From Mediterraneibacter catenae (GTDB lineage Bacteria; Bacillota; Clostridia; Lachnospirales; Lachnospiraceae): a stretch of DNA of 64,000 nucleotides. How positions within the stretch are numbered: position 1 is the stretch's first letter; each line of letters opens with the position of its first letter. Under the pieces are notes generated by a model. That model made no database searches. It was not told the DNA's origin and worked only from the letters and a program-made list of their open reading frames with translations. Below are positions 32,630 through 41,685 of the stretch, in pieces. A program made the position numbers and the translations under genes. The stretch is taken from the NCBI RefSeq assembly GCF_008691045.1, contig NZ_VMSO01000006.1, positions 84,295-148,294 on the forward strand. The letters are read 5' to 3'.

Positions 32630-34417
32630 TTACTCTTTGTAGATCGCGCCAAACCGGCATTTCTCCATGCAGGCACCGCATTTCAGGCATTTCTCGGGAT
32701 CGATCATATGTACTTCTCTCACTGATCCGGTGATCGCGTCTGCCGGACAAGTCCTTGCACAGAGCGTACATCCCTTACATTTATCCGGATCGATCTTATA
32801 CTGGAGCAGCGCCTTACAGACTCCTGCCGGACATTTCTTATCCACGATGTGCGCGATATATTCATCCCGGAAGTAACGAAGCGTGGAGAGCACCGGATTA
32901 GGTGCGGTCTGTCCGAGAGCGCACAGAGAGCTGGATTGTAAATGGTAACAGAGCTCCTCCAGCTTATCCAGATCTTCCATCGTTGCCTGACCTTTTGTGA
33001 TCTTCTCCAGGATCTCGAGCATACGTCTTGTGCCGATACGGCACGGTGTACACTTGCCGCAGGACTCATCTACGGTGAACTCAAGGAAGAATTTCGCAAT
33101 ATCGACCATGCAGGTATCTTCGTCCATGACAATAAGACCGCCGGAACCCATCATGGATCCGATTGCTTTCAGATTGTCATAGTCAATCGGCACATCCAGA
33201 TGCTCCGCAGGGATACAGCCGCCTGACGGACCTCCTGTCTGGGCTGCCTTGAATTTCTTGCCGTTCGGAATGCCGCCTCCGATCTCCTCTACGATCTCCC
33301 GGAGCGTCGTTCCCATGGGTACTTCCACGAGACCGGTATTGTGGATCTTGCCGCCCAGGGCAAATACTTTCGTTCCCTTTGACTTCTCCGTTCCCATGGA
33401 TGCGAACCACTCCGGCCCGTTCACGATAATCTGCGGAATGTTCGCAAAGGTCTCTACATTGTTTAAGATAGTCGGCTTCTGGAAGAGACCCTTTAATGCC
33501 GGGAACGGCGGACGCGGACGAGGCTCTCCTCTGTTGCCCTCGATGGATGTCATAAGAGCAGTCTCCTCGCCGCAGACAAAAGCTCCCGCGCCGAGCCTCA
33601 GTTCAATATCGAAATCAAAGCCGCTGTCAAATATATTTTTTCCAAGCAGTCCGTACTCCCTCGCCTGAGCGATAGCGATCTCGAGACGTTTCACCGCGAT
33701 GGGATACTCGGCACGCACATAGATATAGCCCTGGGATGCTCCGATGGCATAACCTGCGATCGCCATTGCTTCCAGCACGGCATGGGGATCGCCCTCCAGG
33801 ATGGAGCGGTCCATGAAAGCTCCCGGATCTCCCTCGTCAGCATTGCAGCAGACATATTTCTGATCTGCCTCATTTGCCGCAGCGAACTTCCATTTCAAGC
33901 CTGTCGGGAATCCGGCGCCTCCTCTTCCCCGCAAGCCGCTGTCCAGGAGTATCTGGATCACGTCCTCCGGCGTCTTCTCCGTCAGCACGGTGCCCAGCGC
34001 CTCATATCCGCCGGTGCCGATGTATTCCTCTATATTCTCCGGATTGATGACGCCGCAGTTGCGCAGCGCGACTCTGTGCTGCTTCTTATAGAAATTCGTC
34101 TCATTGAGGGGGATGATCTTGTCTGTCTTTGTAGTCTCATCATAGAGCAGACGTGTAACAACCCTTCCCTTTAAAAGATGTTCGGATACAATCTCAGGGA
34201 TATCATCCTCCTGAACCATTGAATAAAACGTTCCTTCAGGATATACGATCATGATCGGCCCGAGCGCGCACAGGCCGAAACATCCGGTTTTCACTACGCC
34301 GACTTCCTCGGACAGCCCGTTCGCCGCAATCTCTTTTTCCAGTCGTTCTCTGATCCGCTGGCTGCCGGAAGAAGTACATCCGGTTCCGCCGCAGACGAGT
34401 ACATGTGATCGATACAT
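32630..34417 (-). CDS. hydB: NADH- and ferredoxin-coupling subunit of bifurcating hydrogenase (NuoF-like)
   Basis: A 595-residue subunit that binds FMN and NAD. Domains: a thioredoxin-like 2Fe-2S N-terminus (CGGTGCTSSGS, TGCFGLC), the NuoF core with LRGRGGAGFPTGLKW and GAGAFVCGEETALMTSIEG for FMN/NAD, 4Fe-4S SCGKCTPCR, and a C-terminal two-cluster ferredoxin (CKGCTLCARTCPADAI, CLKCGACMEKCRFGAI). It lies 10 bp upstream of hydA and 16 bp after the small 2Fe-2S gene; the set is one transcription unit. Confidence 0.95.
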   Translation of the reverse strand: MYRSHVLVCGGTGCTSSGSQRIRERLEKEIAANGLSEEVGVVKTGCFGLCALGPIMIVYPEGTFYSMVQEDDIPEIVSEHLLKGRVVTRLLYDETTKTDKIIPLNETNFYKKQHRVALRNCGVINPENIEEYIGTGGYEALGTVLTEKTPEDVIQILLDSGLRGRGGAGFPTGLKWKFAAANEADQKYVCCNADEGDPGAFMDRSILEGDPHAVLEAMAIAGYAIGASQGYIYVRAEYPIAVKRLEIAIAQAREYGLLGKNIFDSGFDFDIELRLGAGAFVCGEETALMTSIEGNRGEPRPRPPFPALKGLFQKPTILNNVETFANIPQIIVNGPEWFASMGTEKSKGTKVFALGGKIHNTGLVEVPMGTTLREIVEEIGGGIPNGKKFKAAQTGGPSGGCIPAEHLDVPIDYDNLKAIGSMMGSGGLIVMDEDTCMVDIAKFFLEFTVDESCGKCTPCRIGTRRMLEILEKITKGQATMEDLDKLEELCYHLQSSSLCALGQTAPNPVLSTLRYFRDEYIAHIVDKKCPAGVCKALLQYKIDPDKCKGCTLCARTCPADAITGSVREVHMIDPEKCLKCGACMEKCRFGAIYKE

Positions 34418-34433
34418 AGATTCAGGCCTCCTT

Positions 34434-34820
34434 TCACTGTTTTGCGCTGTTCTGCGCGGCGCTTAAGGTATATTTTGTCACTACCTGTCCGCCCTGCAGG
34501 TGAAGACGCAGCACCTCCAGTGCTTTCTCGGGAGTCATCTTCACGTAAGTCACTTTTTCTTTTCCGGGTTCCATCACTTCCACAATGGGCTCGTACTGGC
34601 ACAGGCCGATGCACCCGGTCTGTGTCACGCAGATTTTCTCGCTTAAGTTCTGTTCCTGTACTGCATCAGCAAGTGCGGTCAGGACCGGTCTCGCTCCGCT
34701 CGCGATCCCGCAGGTAGCCATTCCGACTACTACGCGGATCTGATTCTCATTCTCGGCGCGCACTCCGACCTTTCCCTGCATCTTAGCCCTGATCGCACGT
34801 AATTCTTCAAGAGATTTCAT
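34434..34820 (-). CDS. thioredoxin-like 2Fe-2S ferredoxin
   Basis: A 128-residue protein whose cysteines (MATCGIASGA, then TGCIGLCQYEP) match thioredoxin-fold 2Fe-2S ferredoxins such as those next to hydrogenases in Thermotoga and Clostridia. The start at 34820 follows AGGAGGAATTAT. It probably shuttles electrons within the hydrogenase system or supplies a regulatory redox signal; which one is not shown. Confidence 0.9.
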   Translation of the reverse strand: MKSLEELRAIRAKMQGKVGVRAENENQIRVVVGMATCGIASGARPVLTALADAVQEQNLSEKICVTQTGCIGLCQYEPIVEVMEPGKEKVTYVKMTPEKALEVLRLHLQGGQVVTKYTLSAAQNSAKQ

Positions 34821-34836
34821 ATAATTCCTCCTGTTC

Positions 34837-35397
34837 TCAAACTTCAATTCCACCGTCCGTCTCACCTTTGTTCGTGTCAAGATATTCCCAGATAAACAGA
34901 GAGACCTCTGGCTCCATAAAGGATATCTCATCTCCAAGCATCTCCCGCATTTCCCGGGTATCAAGGGTAAAGCTCCTATCATCATATTCATAGATATATT
35001 TAAAATCGATCTGCTCATTAAACACGACCAGCGTATGTATAGTAGAACTGATATCACCGAGCGGCATCCTGTCAATATGAGACAGTCCGAATACCGCTGT
35101 CACTGTTGTTCCTTTTCCTTTTTCTGAATCAATCCGGAAGCTTCCTCCCGTGCTCTCCGCCGCCTGCTTGAAAAACGGAAGCCCGAGGCCTACGATTCTC
35201 GTCGTTCTTGTCGTGAAAAACGGATCCTGCGCGCGTTTCACCTGATCTGCCGTCATCCCGCATCCGTCGTCCCGGATAATGACAGTCAGCGTGTCTTCTT
35301 TCGTCTTTACCGACACTGTGATCTCGATAAGAGACGCTTTCGCCCGCACGGAATTTTCAGCGACATCCAGAATATTCAGAGATATTTCAGGCATCAT
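34837..35397 (-). CDS. GHKL ATPase of the hydrogenase operon
   Basis: A 186-residue protein with a histidine-kinase-type ATP-binding domain but no phosphoacceptor domain: N box LDVAENSVRAKASLIEI, G1 DDGCGM, then GLGLPFFKQAAESTGGSF and GKGTTVT. It sits between hydC (3-bp gap) and the 2Fe-2S gene, a position kept in many clostridial hydrogenase operons. It may act as a protein kinase or anti-sigma-like switch partner to the ATPase in the divergent cluster (inference). Confidence 0.88.
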   Translation of the reverse strand: MMPEISLNILDVAENSVRAKASLIEITVSVKTKEDTLTVIIRDDGCGMTADQVKRAQDPFFTTRTTRIVGLGLPFFKQAAESTGGSFRIDSEKGKGTTVTAVFGLSHIDRMPLGDISSTIHTLVVFNEQIDFKYIYEYDDRSFTLDTREMREMLGDEISFMEPEVSLFIWEYLDTNKGETDGGIEV

Positions 35398-35400
35398 GAC

Positions 35401-35895
35401 TTATTCGTACTTTGCCAGGATGCCGTCTATGTCGTCCACAGTAAGACGCCCGTAGACTTCATCATTGATCATCATGACCGGTGCGAGTCCGCAGGCTCCC
35501 ACGCAGCGGCATGCATCCAGTGAGAATTTTCCGTCCGGCGTGCACTCTCCGCCTTCAATCCCCAGTTTCTCCATCAGGGCATTGTAGATCTCACCGGAGC
35601 CTTTTACATAGCACGCCGTGCCAAGACAGACGGAAATCCTGTACTTTCCTTTCGGATTCAGCGTAAACTGCGAATAAAATGTAGTGACGCCGTAAATCTT
35701 CTCCATCGGGATTCCCGTCTGGTCCGAAATCATCTTCTGGACTTCATACGGCAGATATCCGTATATGTCCTGTGCTTTCTGCAGGATCGGCATGAGAGCG
35801 CCTTTTTCATCTTTGAGCTCGTCGATCACTTTCATGAGCTCCTCTTCCTGCTCTTTCGTCCCGGAAAACGGAACGGTTTTCTTCTTAGCTGCCAT
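35401..35895 (-). CDS. hydC: NuoE-like 2Fe-2S subunit of bifurcating hydrogenase
   Basis: A 164-residue thioredoxin-fold subunit. A helical N-terminus (LMPILQKAQDIYGYLPYEVQ, GVTTFYSQF) precedes the 2Fe-2S ligands in CLGTAC and CRCVGACG. It passes electrons between hydB and other clusters. First gene of the hydrogenase operon; its start at 35895 follows GGAGGTTGAAG, and the divergent sensory cluster begins 285 bp away. Confidence 0.93.
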   Translation of the reverse strand: MAAKKKTVPFSGTKEQEEELMKVIDELKDEKGALMPILQKAQDIYGYLPYEVQKMISDQTGIPMEKIYGVTTFYSQFTLNPKGKYRISVCLGTACYVKGSGEIYNALMEKLGIEGGECTPDGKFSLDACRCVGACGLAPVMMINDEVYGRLTVDDIDGILAKYE

Positions 35896-35955
35896 TCTTC
35901 AACCTCCACTTCTGTTCCCCGCTGTATTTTTCAGATAAATATACGGTCCGCAGGG

Positions 35956-35995
35956 ATTGTTTTGTGCTCATTAAAACAATCATATCATATGATAT
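35956..35995. promoter_or_regulatory. inverted repeats in the hyd / sensory-cluster divergent region
   Basis: ATTGTTTT and AAAACAAT (35956-35980) flank nine bases, followed by the perfect 14-bp palindrome ATATCATATGATAT (35982-35995). They lie 60-100 bp before the hydC start. The first resembles, but does not match, Rex sites (TTGTTAAnnnnTTAACAA). They are candidate operators for redox or H2 control of both units. Confidence 0.45.
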
Positions 35996-36180
35996 CTCAA
36001 TATGCCACTTAAAAAGAACGAAAATTTTGTATATATTCATATTTATACTATATTTTCAAAATTTTTACGCAATATATCTATGTATGCCGCCGATGTTTAT
36101 ACAATTATTGCTTTTTAAATATGCAAATGTTATACTGACTGAAAAGAAAATGTACGATTTCAATTTCTTAAGGAGGGCTT

Positions 36181-36525
36181 ATGACGATCAGAGAAATGCA
36201 GGAAGTCCTTGATGCAAAGTTCCTGTACGGGCAGGAACTGGCCGATCTGGATGTTCAATTCGTTTTTTCAGCCGATATGATGAGCGATGTCCTTGCATAC
36301 TGCGGACAGTGTTCCGTACTCATCACCGGCCTTTGCAACCCGCAGGTCGTCCGGACTGCGGAAATGCTCGATATATGCTGCATCATCTTTGTCCGCGGCA
36401 AGATGCCGGATGAACACATGCTGGCCCTGGCAAAGGGTAAATCCATCGCTGTTCTGGCTACAGAACACTTTATGTTCACTACATGCGGCATCTTGTATGA
36501 GAACGGACTGCGGGGAGGTGCCTGA
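36181..36525 (+). CDS. DRTGG-domain protein
   Basis: A 114-residue stand-alone DRTGG domain (related to the regulatory part of HPr kinase/pyrophosphatases): MTIREMQEVLDAKFLYGQEL, GLCNPQVVRTAEMLDICCII, KSIAVLATEHFMFTTCGILY. It begins the plus-strand cluster divergent from hydABC, after AGGAGGGCTT. A second DRTGG protein lies at 38427, so the two may pair. Biochemical role unknown. Confidence 0.85.
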   Translation: MTIREMQEVLDAKFLYGQELADLDVQFVFSADMMSDVLAYCGQCSVLITGLCNPQVVRTAEMLDICCIIFVRGKMPDEHMLALAKGKSIAVLATEHFMFTTCGILYENGLRGGA

Positions 36526-36948
36526 ATGGGAGATCAGCTTATTTTTACTTATATTATCGATGGCAATGATTTCACCCGGGCAGGAGAAGCCAGCAGTTCC
36601 GTGAAAAACAAGCTGAAGATGCTCGGAGTCAGCAGCGAGGCGATTCGCAAAACTGCCATCGCTATGTATGAGGGTGAGATCAACATGGTCATCCACGCAG
36701 ACGGCGGTACGATCACAGTTACGATATCGGATACAGATATCACGATGATCCTTGCGGATAAAGGCCCAGGCATTCCTGATATCGATCAGGCCATGCAGGA
36801 AGGCTTCTCCACCGCCCGCGAGGAAGTGCGTTCCCTCGGATTCGGGGCGGGAATGGGACTGCCGAACATGAAACGGTATTCAGATGAAATGCATATTGAT
36901 ACGGTGATCGGTCAGGGGACGACCATTACTATGAAGGTAAATCTGTAA
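36526..36948 (+). CDS. anti-sigma-factor-like serine/threonine ATPase
   Basis: A 140-residue GHKL protein of the RsbW/SpoIIAB type: AIRKTAIAMYEGEINMVIHA (N box), ADKGPGIPDIDQAMQEGFST, GFGAGMGLPNMKRYSD, GTTITMKV. The start directly follows the DRTGG stop. In related genomes it always accompanies the Fe-S HydS-like protein downstream, which suggests that it transmits a redox or H2 signal by phosphorylation (inference from context). Confidence 0.88.
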   Translation: MGDQLIFTYIIDGNDFTRAGEASSSVKNKLKMLGVSSEAIRKTAIAMYEGEINMVIHADGGTITVTISDTDITMILADKGPGIPDIDQAMQEGFSTAREEVRSLGFGAGMGLPNMKRYSDEMHIDTVIGQGTTITMKVNL

Positions 36949-36962
36949 AGGAGGAACTGCCT

Positions 36963-38375
36963 GTGAAGCATAACAAATTCATGCGCTCCGTGCGCCTGCG
37001 CGAATCCGCCTGTCAGGGATGCATCAACTGCATCAAACACTGTCCGACCCAGGCGATCCGGGTACATAGCGGGAAAGCTCATATCATAGACAAATTCTGC
37101 ATTGACTGCGGCAGATGCATCCGTTACTGCCCGCATCACGCAAAAGTTCCTGCCTATGATCCGCTCTCCGTGATCAATAATTTTAAATACACGGTCGCCC
37201 TTCCGGCACCTTCGCTCTATGCGCAGTATAACAACCTTACTAATGTGGACATTGTCCTGAATGCCCTGCTCCGACTGGGGTTTGACGATGTATACGAGGT
37301 GAGCGCTGCTGCGGAACTGGTGTCCGAAGCCTCCAGGGAATATATAAAGGAACACATGGATGAAGCTCCTTTTATCAGTTCCGCCTGTCCTTCTGTCATA
37401 CGGCTGATACGGGTAAAATTCCCCACACTCATCTCACGGCTCCTTCCGATCAAGGCGCCGGTAGAAGTGGCGGCGGAAATCGCCCGGGCGCGGGCAATGA
37501 AAAAGACCGGGCTGAAGCCGGAGGAGATCGGTATTATCTTCATCTCACCCTGCCCGTCCAAAGTGTCCTACGCAAAAGCGCCCCTCGGGATCGAGAAGAG
37601 CAATATCGACAATGTGGTGGCGATCAAGGATGTCTATCCGCTCCTGCTGCCCCATATGAAACATGATGAAAGCCAGTTGAAGCCCCTCTCCCACTCCGGG
37701 CGCATCGGCATCGGCTGGAGCAATGCCGGCGGCGAGGTCGGAGGATTACTTGTGGACAATTATCTCGCAGCGGACGGCATCGTAAATATCTTACGGGTCT
37801 TAGAGGAGCTTGAGGATGAAAAGCTCCACGGCCTCACTTTCGTCGAGCTGAACGCCTGCGACGGAGGCTGTGTGGGCGGTACGCTCACAGTCGAAAATGC
37901 TTACATCGCCATGACGAAGACTAAGCGTCTGACCAAGTATCAGCCGGTATCGAAAAACCATCTGGAAGACAATCCTGAGATCCGGAATATGTACTGGGCG
38001 GACGATGTTGAGTACGAACCGGTCTTCCGTCTCGGCAATACATTTAAAGAAAGTCTGAAGATGATGAGCGATGTAGAAAGGCTGACCGCCAGATTCCCCG
38101 GTCTGGACTGCGGATCCTGCGGTGCTCCGACCTGCCAGACTCTTGCAGAAGACATCGTGCGGGGTGAGGCAACACCAAACGACTGCATCTACGTCCTGCG
38201 CTCAAATATCGCAGACCTCTCACAGAAGATCGAGGCACTGACGCAGGGCGAAAATGGAGGAAAAATGTTATCCGAAGAAGAAGACAAACTCCTCCACAAA
38301 TATATAAAAGAACTAACTACCGAGCTTGCTTCTTTCGGCGTGCCGGGGAATCTGCGTCAGTCGAAACAGCAATAA
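36963..38375 (+). CDS. HydS-like sensory [FeFe]-hydrogenase homologue
   Basis: A 470-residue Fe-S protein. N-terminal double 4Fe-4S ferredoxin (CQGCINCIKHC, CIDCGRCIRYC), then an H-cluster-type domain with altered motifs SSACPSVIR, SPCPSKVSYAK and NACDGGCVGG, then a C-terminal Fes-type 4Fe-4S motif CGSCGAPTCQTLAEDI with a fourth Cys in PNDC. Key cysteines are kept but the proton-relay Cys of L1 is Ala (SACP for TSCxP), as in putative sensory hydrogenases of groups C/D. It starts with GTG after GGAGGAACTGCCT. It probably senses H2 or redox rather than producing H2. Confidence 0.85.
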   Translation: MKHNKFMRSVRLRESACQGCINCIKHCPTQAIRVHSGKAHIIDKFCIDCGRCIRYCPHHAKVPAYDPLSVINNFKYTVALPAPSLYAQYNNLTNVDIVLNALLRLGFDDVYEVSAAAELVSEASREYIKEHMDEAPFISSACPSVIRLIRVKFPTLISRLLPIKAPVEVAAEIARARAMKKTGLKPEEIGIIFISPCPSKVSYAKAPLGIEKSNIDNVVAIKDVYPLLLPHMKHDESQLKPLSHSGRIGIGWSNAGGEVGGLLVDNYLAADGIVNILRVLEELEDEKLHGLTFVELNACDGGCVGGTLTVENAYIAMTKTKRLTKYQPVSKNHLEDNPEIRNMYWADDVEYEPVFRLGNTFKESLKMMSDVERLTARFPGLDCGSCGAPTCQTLAEDIVRGEATPNDCIYVLRSNIADLSQKIEALTQGENGGKMLSEEEDKLLHKYIKELTTELASFGVPGNLRQSKQQ

Positions 38376-38426
38376 ATATCCAAAATCAATATACCCACAC
38401 TAAAAAAGAAGGGAGAATAAAGGGAT

Positions 38427-38759
38427 ATGAAATTACAGACGATATTGGACCTTCCGGAATGTAAAGTACTTGTCAAAGGCAATCCGGACCGCGAGATCTC
38501 GAAAGTATTCTGCTGTGATCTTCTGAGCATTGCCATGGGCAAAGCTCCTGCCGACTGTGTCTGGGTAACAGTTATGGGAAATAAGAACACCCTCGCTGTC
38601 GCAACGCTCGCAGACGCGGCATGCATCGTACTGGCGGAGGGCATCGGTATGGATGAGGGGACTTTAGAGAAAGCTGCAGAAGAAGGTATAGCCATACTCA
38701 CAACAGAACTTCCGGTCTTCGATATTGCTCTCGAGATCCACGAGGCATGCAGATCATGA
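38427..38759 (+). CDS. DRTGG-domain protein (second)
   Basis: A 110-residue protein, MKLQTILDLPECKVLVKGNP, FCCDLLSIAMGKAPADCVWV, ACIVLAEGIGMDEGTLEKAA, of the same fold as the protein at 36181 but clearly diverged. Its stop overlaps the PHP gene start (ATGA). Conserved member of the sensory cluster; function unknown. Confidence 0.85.
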   Translation: MKLQTILDLPECKVLVKGNPDREISKVFCCDLLSIAMGKAPADCVWVTVMGNKNTLAVATLADAACIVLAEGIGMDEGTLEKAAEEGIAILTTELPVFDIALEIHEACRS

Positions 38760-39478
38760 TCCCGCTCTACTATGACCTGCATATCCATTCCTGTCTCTCT
38801 CCGTGCGGAGATGATGATATGACCCCGGCAAATCTCGTCGGAATGGCTGCAGTCAAAGGACTTGACGTGATCGCGCTCACGGATCACAACTCCTGTAAGA
38901 ACTGCCCCGCAGCCATGTATCACGGCGCAAACTACGGAGTCACCGTGATACCCGGCATGGAACTGACGACAGAGGAAGAAGTCCATGTGATCTGTCTCTT
39001 CCCCGCACTGAAGGACGCCCTTGCATTTGACGCACTTGTATATGAAAGACTGCTGCCTGTTCAAAACCGGGAAGATATCTTCGGGAAACAGCAGATCATG
39101 GACGAGAAAGATGAAGTGACAGGTACTGTGGAGAATCTGCTCATCAATGCGACATCCATCTCGTTTGATGACGTATTTTCTCTGGCGGGATCCTGTCACG
39201 GTATCGCCTATCCGGCTCATGTGGACAAGAGTTCCACCAGCCTTATCTCCAACCTCGGATTCGTACCGCCCGGAAGCACATTTTCCTGCGCTGAGTTCCA
39301 TGATTTTAAAAACCTGCACCGGATCCGGCGGGAGCATCCGTATTTTGAATCCTGCAATGTAATCTGCTGTTCCGATGCACATTATCTGGAGGATATCCAT
39401 GAGCCGGAGCATCAGCTTTATGCAGCGTCACGGGAAATACCGGATATATTAAAAGCATTAGAGAGGCACAGAAGATAA
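38756..39478 (+). CDS. PHP-domain metal-dependent phosphoesterase
   Basis: A 240-residue PHP protein with the metal ligands of the fold: YDLHIHSCLSPCGDDDMTP, ALTDHN, PGMELTTEEEVHVICLFP, PAHVDKSS and CCSDAHYLEDI. Such proteins hydrolyse nucleotide or sugar phosphates. The ATG at 38756 overlaps the DRTGG stop. As the last gene of the sensory cluster it may turn over a nucleotide signal, but no substrate is known. Confidence 0.88.
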   Translation: MIPLYYDLHIHSCLSPCGDDDMTPANLVGMAAVKGLDVIALTDHNSCKNCPAAMYHGANYGVTVIPGMELTTEEEVHVICLFPALKDALAFDALVYERLLPVQNREDIFGKQQIMDEKDEVTGTVENLLINATSISFDDVFSLAGSCHGIAYPAHVDKSSTSLISNLGFVPPGSTFSCAEFHDFKNLHRIRREHPYFESCNVICCSDAHYLEDIHEPEHQLYAASREIPDILKALERHRR

Positions 39479-39498
39479 AAATATCTCCTGCGCCTCTC
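39461..39498. terminator. bidirectional hairpin terminator between PHP and response regulator genes
   Basis: GAGAGGCACAGAAGATA pairs with TATCTCCTGCGCCTCTC with a few mismatches. It overlaps the last codons of the PHP gene and lies just before the convergent response regulator stop. Confidence 0.7.
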
Positions 39499-39504
39499 CA
39501 TATT

Positions 39505-40191
39505 TCACTTAAATCGGTATCCCACGCCTACCTCTGTAATAATATGCTGAGGCTGGGACGGATTCTGTTCGATCTTTCTTCTAAGTGTTGCCATGAACAC
39601 ACGGAGTGTTGCCGCCTCCACGCCCTCTGCATAGCCCCATATTTCTTTCAGTATGTAATGGTGTGTCAACACCTTTCCACGGTTGGCGATGAGAAGAAGC
39701 AGTATCTTGTATTCGATCGGCGTGAGATGGACTTCCCGGCCTCCCGCTTCCACCCGCCTCTGTTCATAGTCCACAACAAGATCCCCGTCCTCAAATACTG
39801 TGTTCTTATCCGATACGCGGCTCTCTTTTCTCCGAAGCGCTGCCCTTATTCTTGCCAGCAGTTCGCCCATGTAGAAAGGTTTTGTAACATAGTCATCTGC
39901 CCCGGCGTCAAGCGCACGGATCTTTTCCTCTTCTTCCTGTCTTGCGGACACAATAATCACTGGTGTATCTGCAATCTCCCGGATACTTTCGATCACTTCC
40001 ATGCCGTCACCATCGGGAAGCCCCAGATCCAAAATCACCAGATCCGGATGATTGGCATAAAAGAGGCTGACTGCCTCTTTTACTGTCCGCGCTGTCCACA
40101 GAATATATTCTTTCTCTTTCAGACTCATCTCCAGAAAATGTATGATATATTTGTCGTCCTCGACAATCAGTATTGTATTTTTGCTTTCCAT
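39505..40191 (-). CDS. kdpE: KdpE-like response regulator
   Basis: A 228-residue OmpR-type regulator: receiver ILIVEDDKYIIHFLEMSL, Asp in LVILDLGLPDGDG, Lys in DYVTKPFYMGELLARIRAAL, and winged helix VHLTPIEYKILLLLIANRGK, VLTHHYILKEIWGYAEGVEA. These follow KdpE closely. It lies 4 bp after the cognate kinase gene. No kdpFABC is present in the window; the adjacent Ktr-type uptake genes are the probable targets. Confidence 0.88.
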   Translation of the reverse strand: MESKNTILIVEDDKYIIHFLEMSLKEKEYILWTARTVKEAVSLFYANHPDLVILDLGLPDGDGMEVIESIREIADTPVIIVSARQEEEEKIRALDAGADDYVTKPFYMGELLARIRAALRRKESRVSDKNTVFEDGDLVVDYEQRRVEAGGREVHLTPIEYKILLLLIANRGKVLTHHYILKEIWGYAEGVEAATLRVFMATLRRKIEQNPSQPQHIITEVGVGYRFK

Positions 40192-40195
40192 ACTC

Positions 40196-41623
40196 CTATG
40201 TCTCCCCTGTTGTCTCTGCGTTCAGCCAGAAAGTAAAGCGTGCCCCTCCCTCCAGTCTGTTTTCCGCCCATATACTTCCGCCATGTGCTTCAACGACTTC
40301 TTTACAGATGGCAAGCCCCAGGCCGATGCCGTGTTTCTGGTCAGGTCCTTTCCCTCCTGATGAAACAAATTCTTCGAAGATCATCTTTTCCTGACCCGGC
40401 TCGATTCCCCGTCCGTTATCCTCTACGACAAAATAGACTTTTCCTGACTTATAAGATACATTGAGGGTGATCCTTCCCCCCTCCTCGGTATTTTTCACCG
40501 CATTGTCAAGAAGATTAACAAGGACCTGGACGATCATCCTGCCATCAACATTTGCCACAAGAAGTTCTTCCGGCATCGAGTCCTTAAACCGACGGTGTGT
40601 CCTAAGCCCCGTAATATGACGTTCTGCTTCGTAGACAAGATCTTCTACCACTTCCTCTTCCTTATCGATAAAGCCGGTGCCGTTCTCGATCTTCGTCATA
40701 CTGAGAATGTTTTCCATTGTATGAGTAAGCCACATGCTCTGCTCACGAATATCCCTCACAAGAGCCTCGGCCTGAGAGTCATCCCCGGCCTGCTTCTGCA
40801 GTATCAGATCACAGTCGCCAATGATCCCCGTCAGAGGCGTCCTGAAATCATGGGAGATGCTCCTTAGCATACTGCTCTTCAGATGTTCCTTCTCTACCTC
40901 AAGCTTTATCTTCTCCTGCTCGGAATAGATCAGCTCCCTGTCAAGGGCAATCCCCATCTGGCTTGCCGCGGCACGGATAAATATCTCCTGTTCCGCTCCG
41001 ATACCCCTGTCCTTGGTGAAGATTTTCAGTACTCCGATCTGTTGTACTGCCCCGCTGATCGGAAACAGAATGTAACCGCTCTCGCGCCTGTTCTCTTCTT
41101 CACATCCCTTTAAAGAAACAGATGCCTCATATCCGGTGTTCTCTCTGATATATGCGAGTCCGAGAGCGATGATCTGCTCTTTTCCGGTCACATTGATAAA
41201 TCTCTCCGACATCTCAGACATACGCTTAGCAGCTTTCTCGTTCGCCTCGGCAATCGCAAGCTGCCTGCGAAATCTGGCAGTCATACCGGAAGAAATACAG
41301 GACACTACAAGGAAAAACGTCATAAGCGCAACATCGTTAGGATCCATGATCGCGAATGTATGAACAGGTACAGTGAAGAAATAATTAAACATAAGCACAC
41401 TGACTACTGCTCCGATAATACCATACTCATACCCTGCTGTAAACGCACCGATCAAAAGCACCCCGATCAGGAAGACCATGAGTACATTTTCCTTCATAAC
41501 CCCGTTCCGGCTCAGAAAAATACTGACAAGACTTGCCGCTGCCACGATCAGCACTGTGCGCATCAGATATCGTATGCGCTCTCCTGTCACAGCTCTTTTT
41601 ATCAGTCCGGCAATCCTCTTCAT
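40196..41623 (-). CDS. KdpD-like sensor kinase lacking the N-terminal KdpD/USP domains
   Basis: A 475-residue kinase. Four membrane segments of the DUF4118 type (residues ~20-115), a GAF-like domain, the H box RSISHDFRTPLTGIIGD, N box VNLLDNAVKN, and G boxes DNGRGI and GIGLGLAICKEVV. This is the C-terminal half of KdpD; the ~350-residue cytoplasmic sensor that binds c-di-AMP in other Firmicutes is absent, and the natural start at 41623 is close to the first membrane segment. Probably responds to K+ or turgor. Confidence 0.88.
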   Translation of the reverse strand: MKRIAGLIKRAVTGERIRYLMRTVLIVAAASLVSIFLSRNGVMKENVLMVFLIGVLLIGAFTAGYEYGIIGAVVSVLMFNYFFTVPVHTFAIMDPNDVALMTFFLVVSCISSGMTARFRRQLAIAEANEKAAKRMSEMSERFINVTGKEQIIALGLAYIRENTGYEASVSLKGCEEENRRESGYILFPISGAVQQIGVLKIFTKDRGIGAEQEIFIRAAASQMGIALDRELIYSEQEKIKLEVEKEHLKSSMLRSISHDFRTPLTGIIGDCDLILQKQAGDDSQAEALVRDIREQSMWLTHTMENILSMTKIENGTGFIDKEEEVVEDLVYEAERHITGLRTHRRFKDSMPEELLVANVDGRMIVQVLVNLLDNAVKNTEEGGRITLNVSYKSGKVYFVVEDNGRGIEPGQEKMIFEEFVSSGGKGPDQKHGIGLGLAICKEVVEAHGGSIWAENRLEGGARFTFWLNAETTGET

Positions 41624-41685
41624 CCTTCAAGCTCTCCTGTCTGCATATATCCATATGCCTTTTCGTTCCATATGATATTAGCACC

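Noticed and set aside
38357..39412. 351-codon minus-strand open frame opposite the DRTGG and PHP genes
   Set aside because: Antisense shadow; the plus-strand genes have start signals, overlaps and metal-binding motifs.
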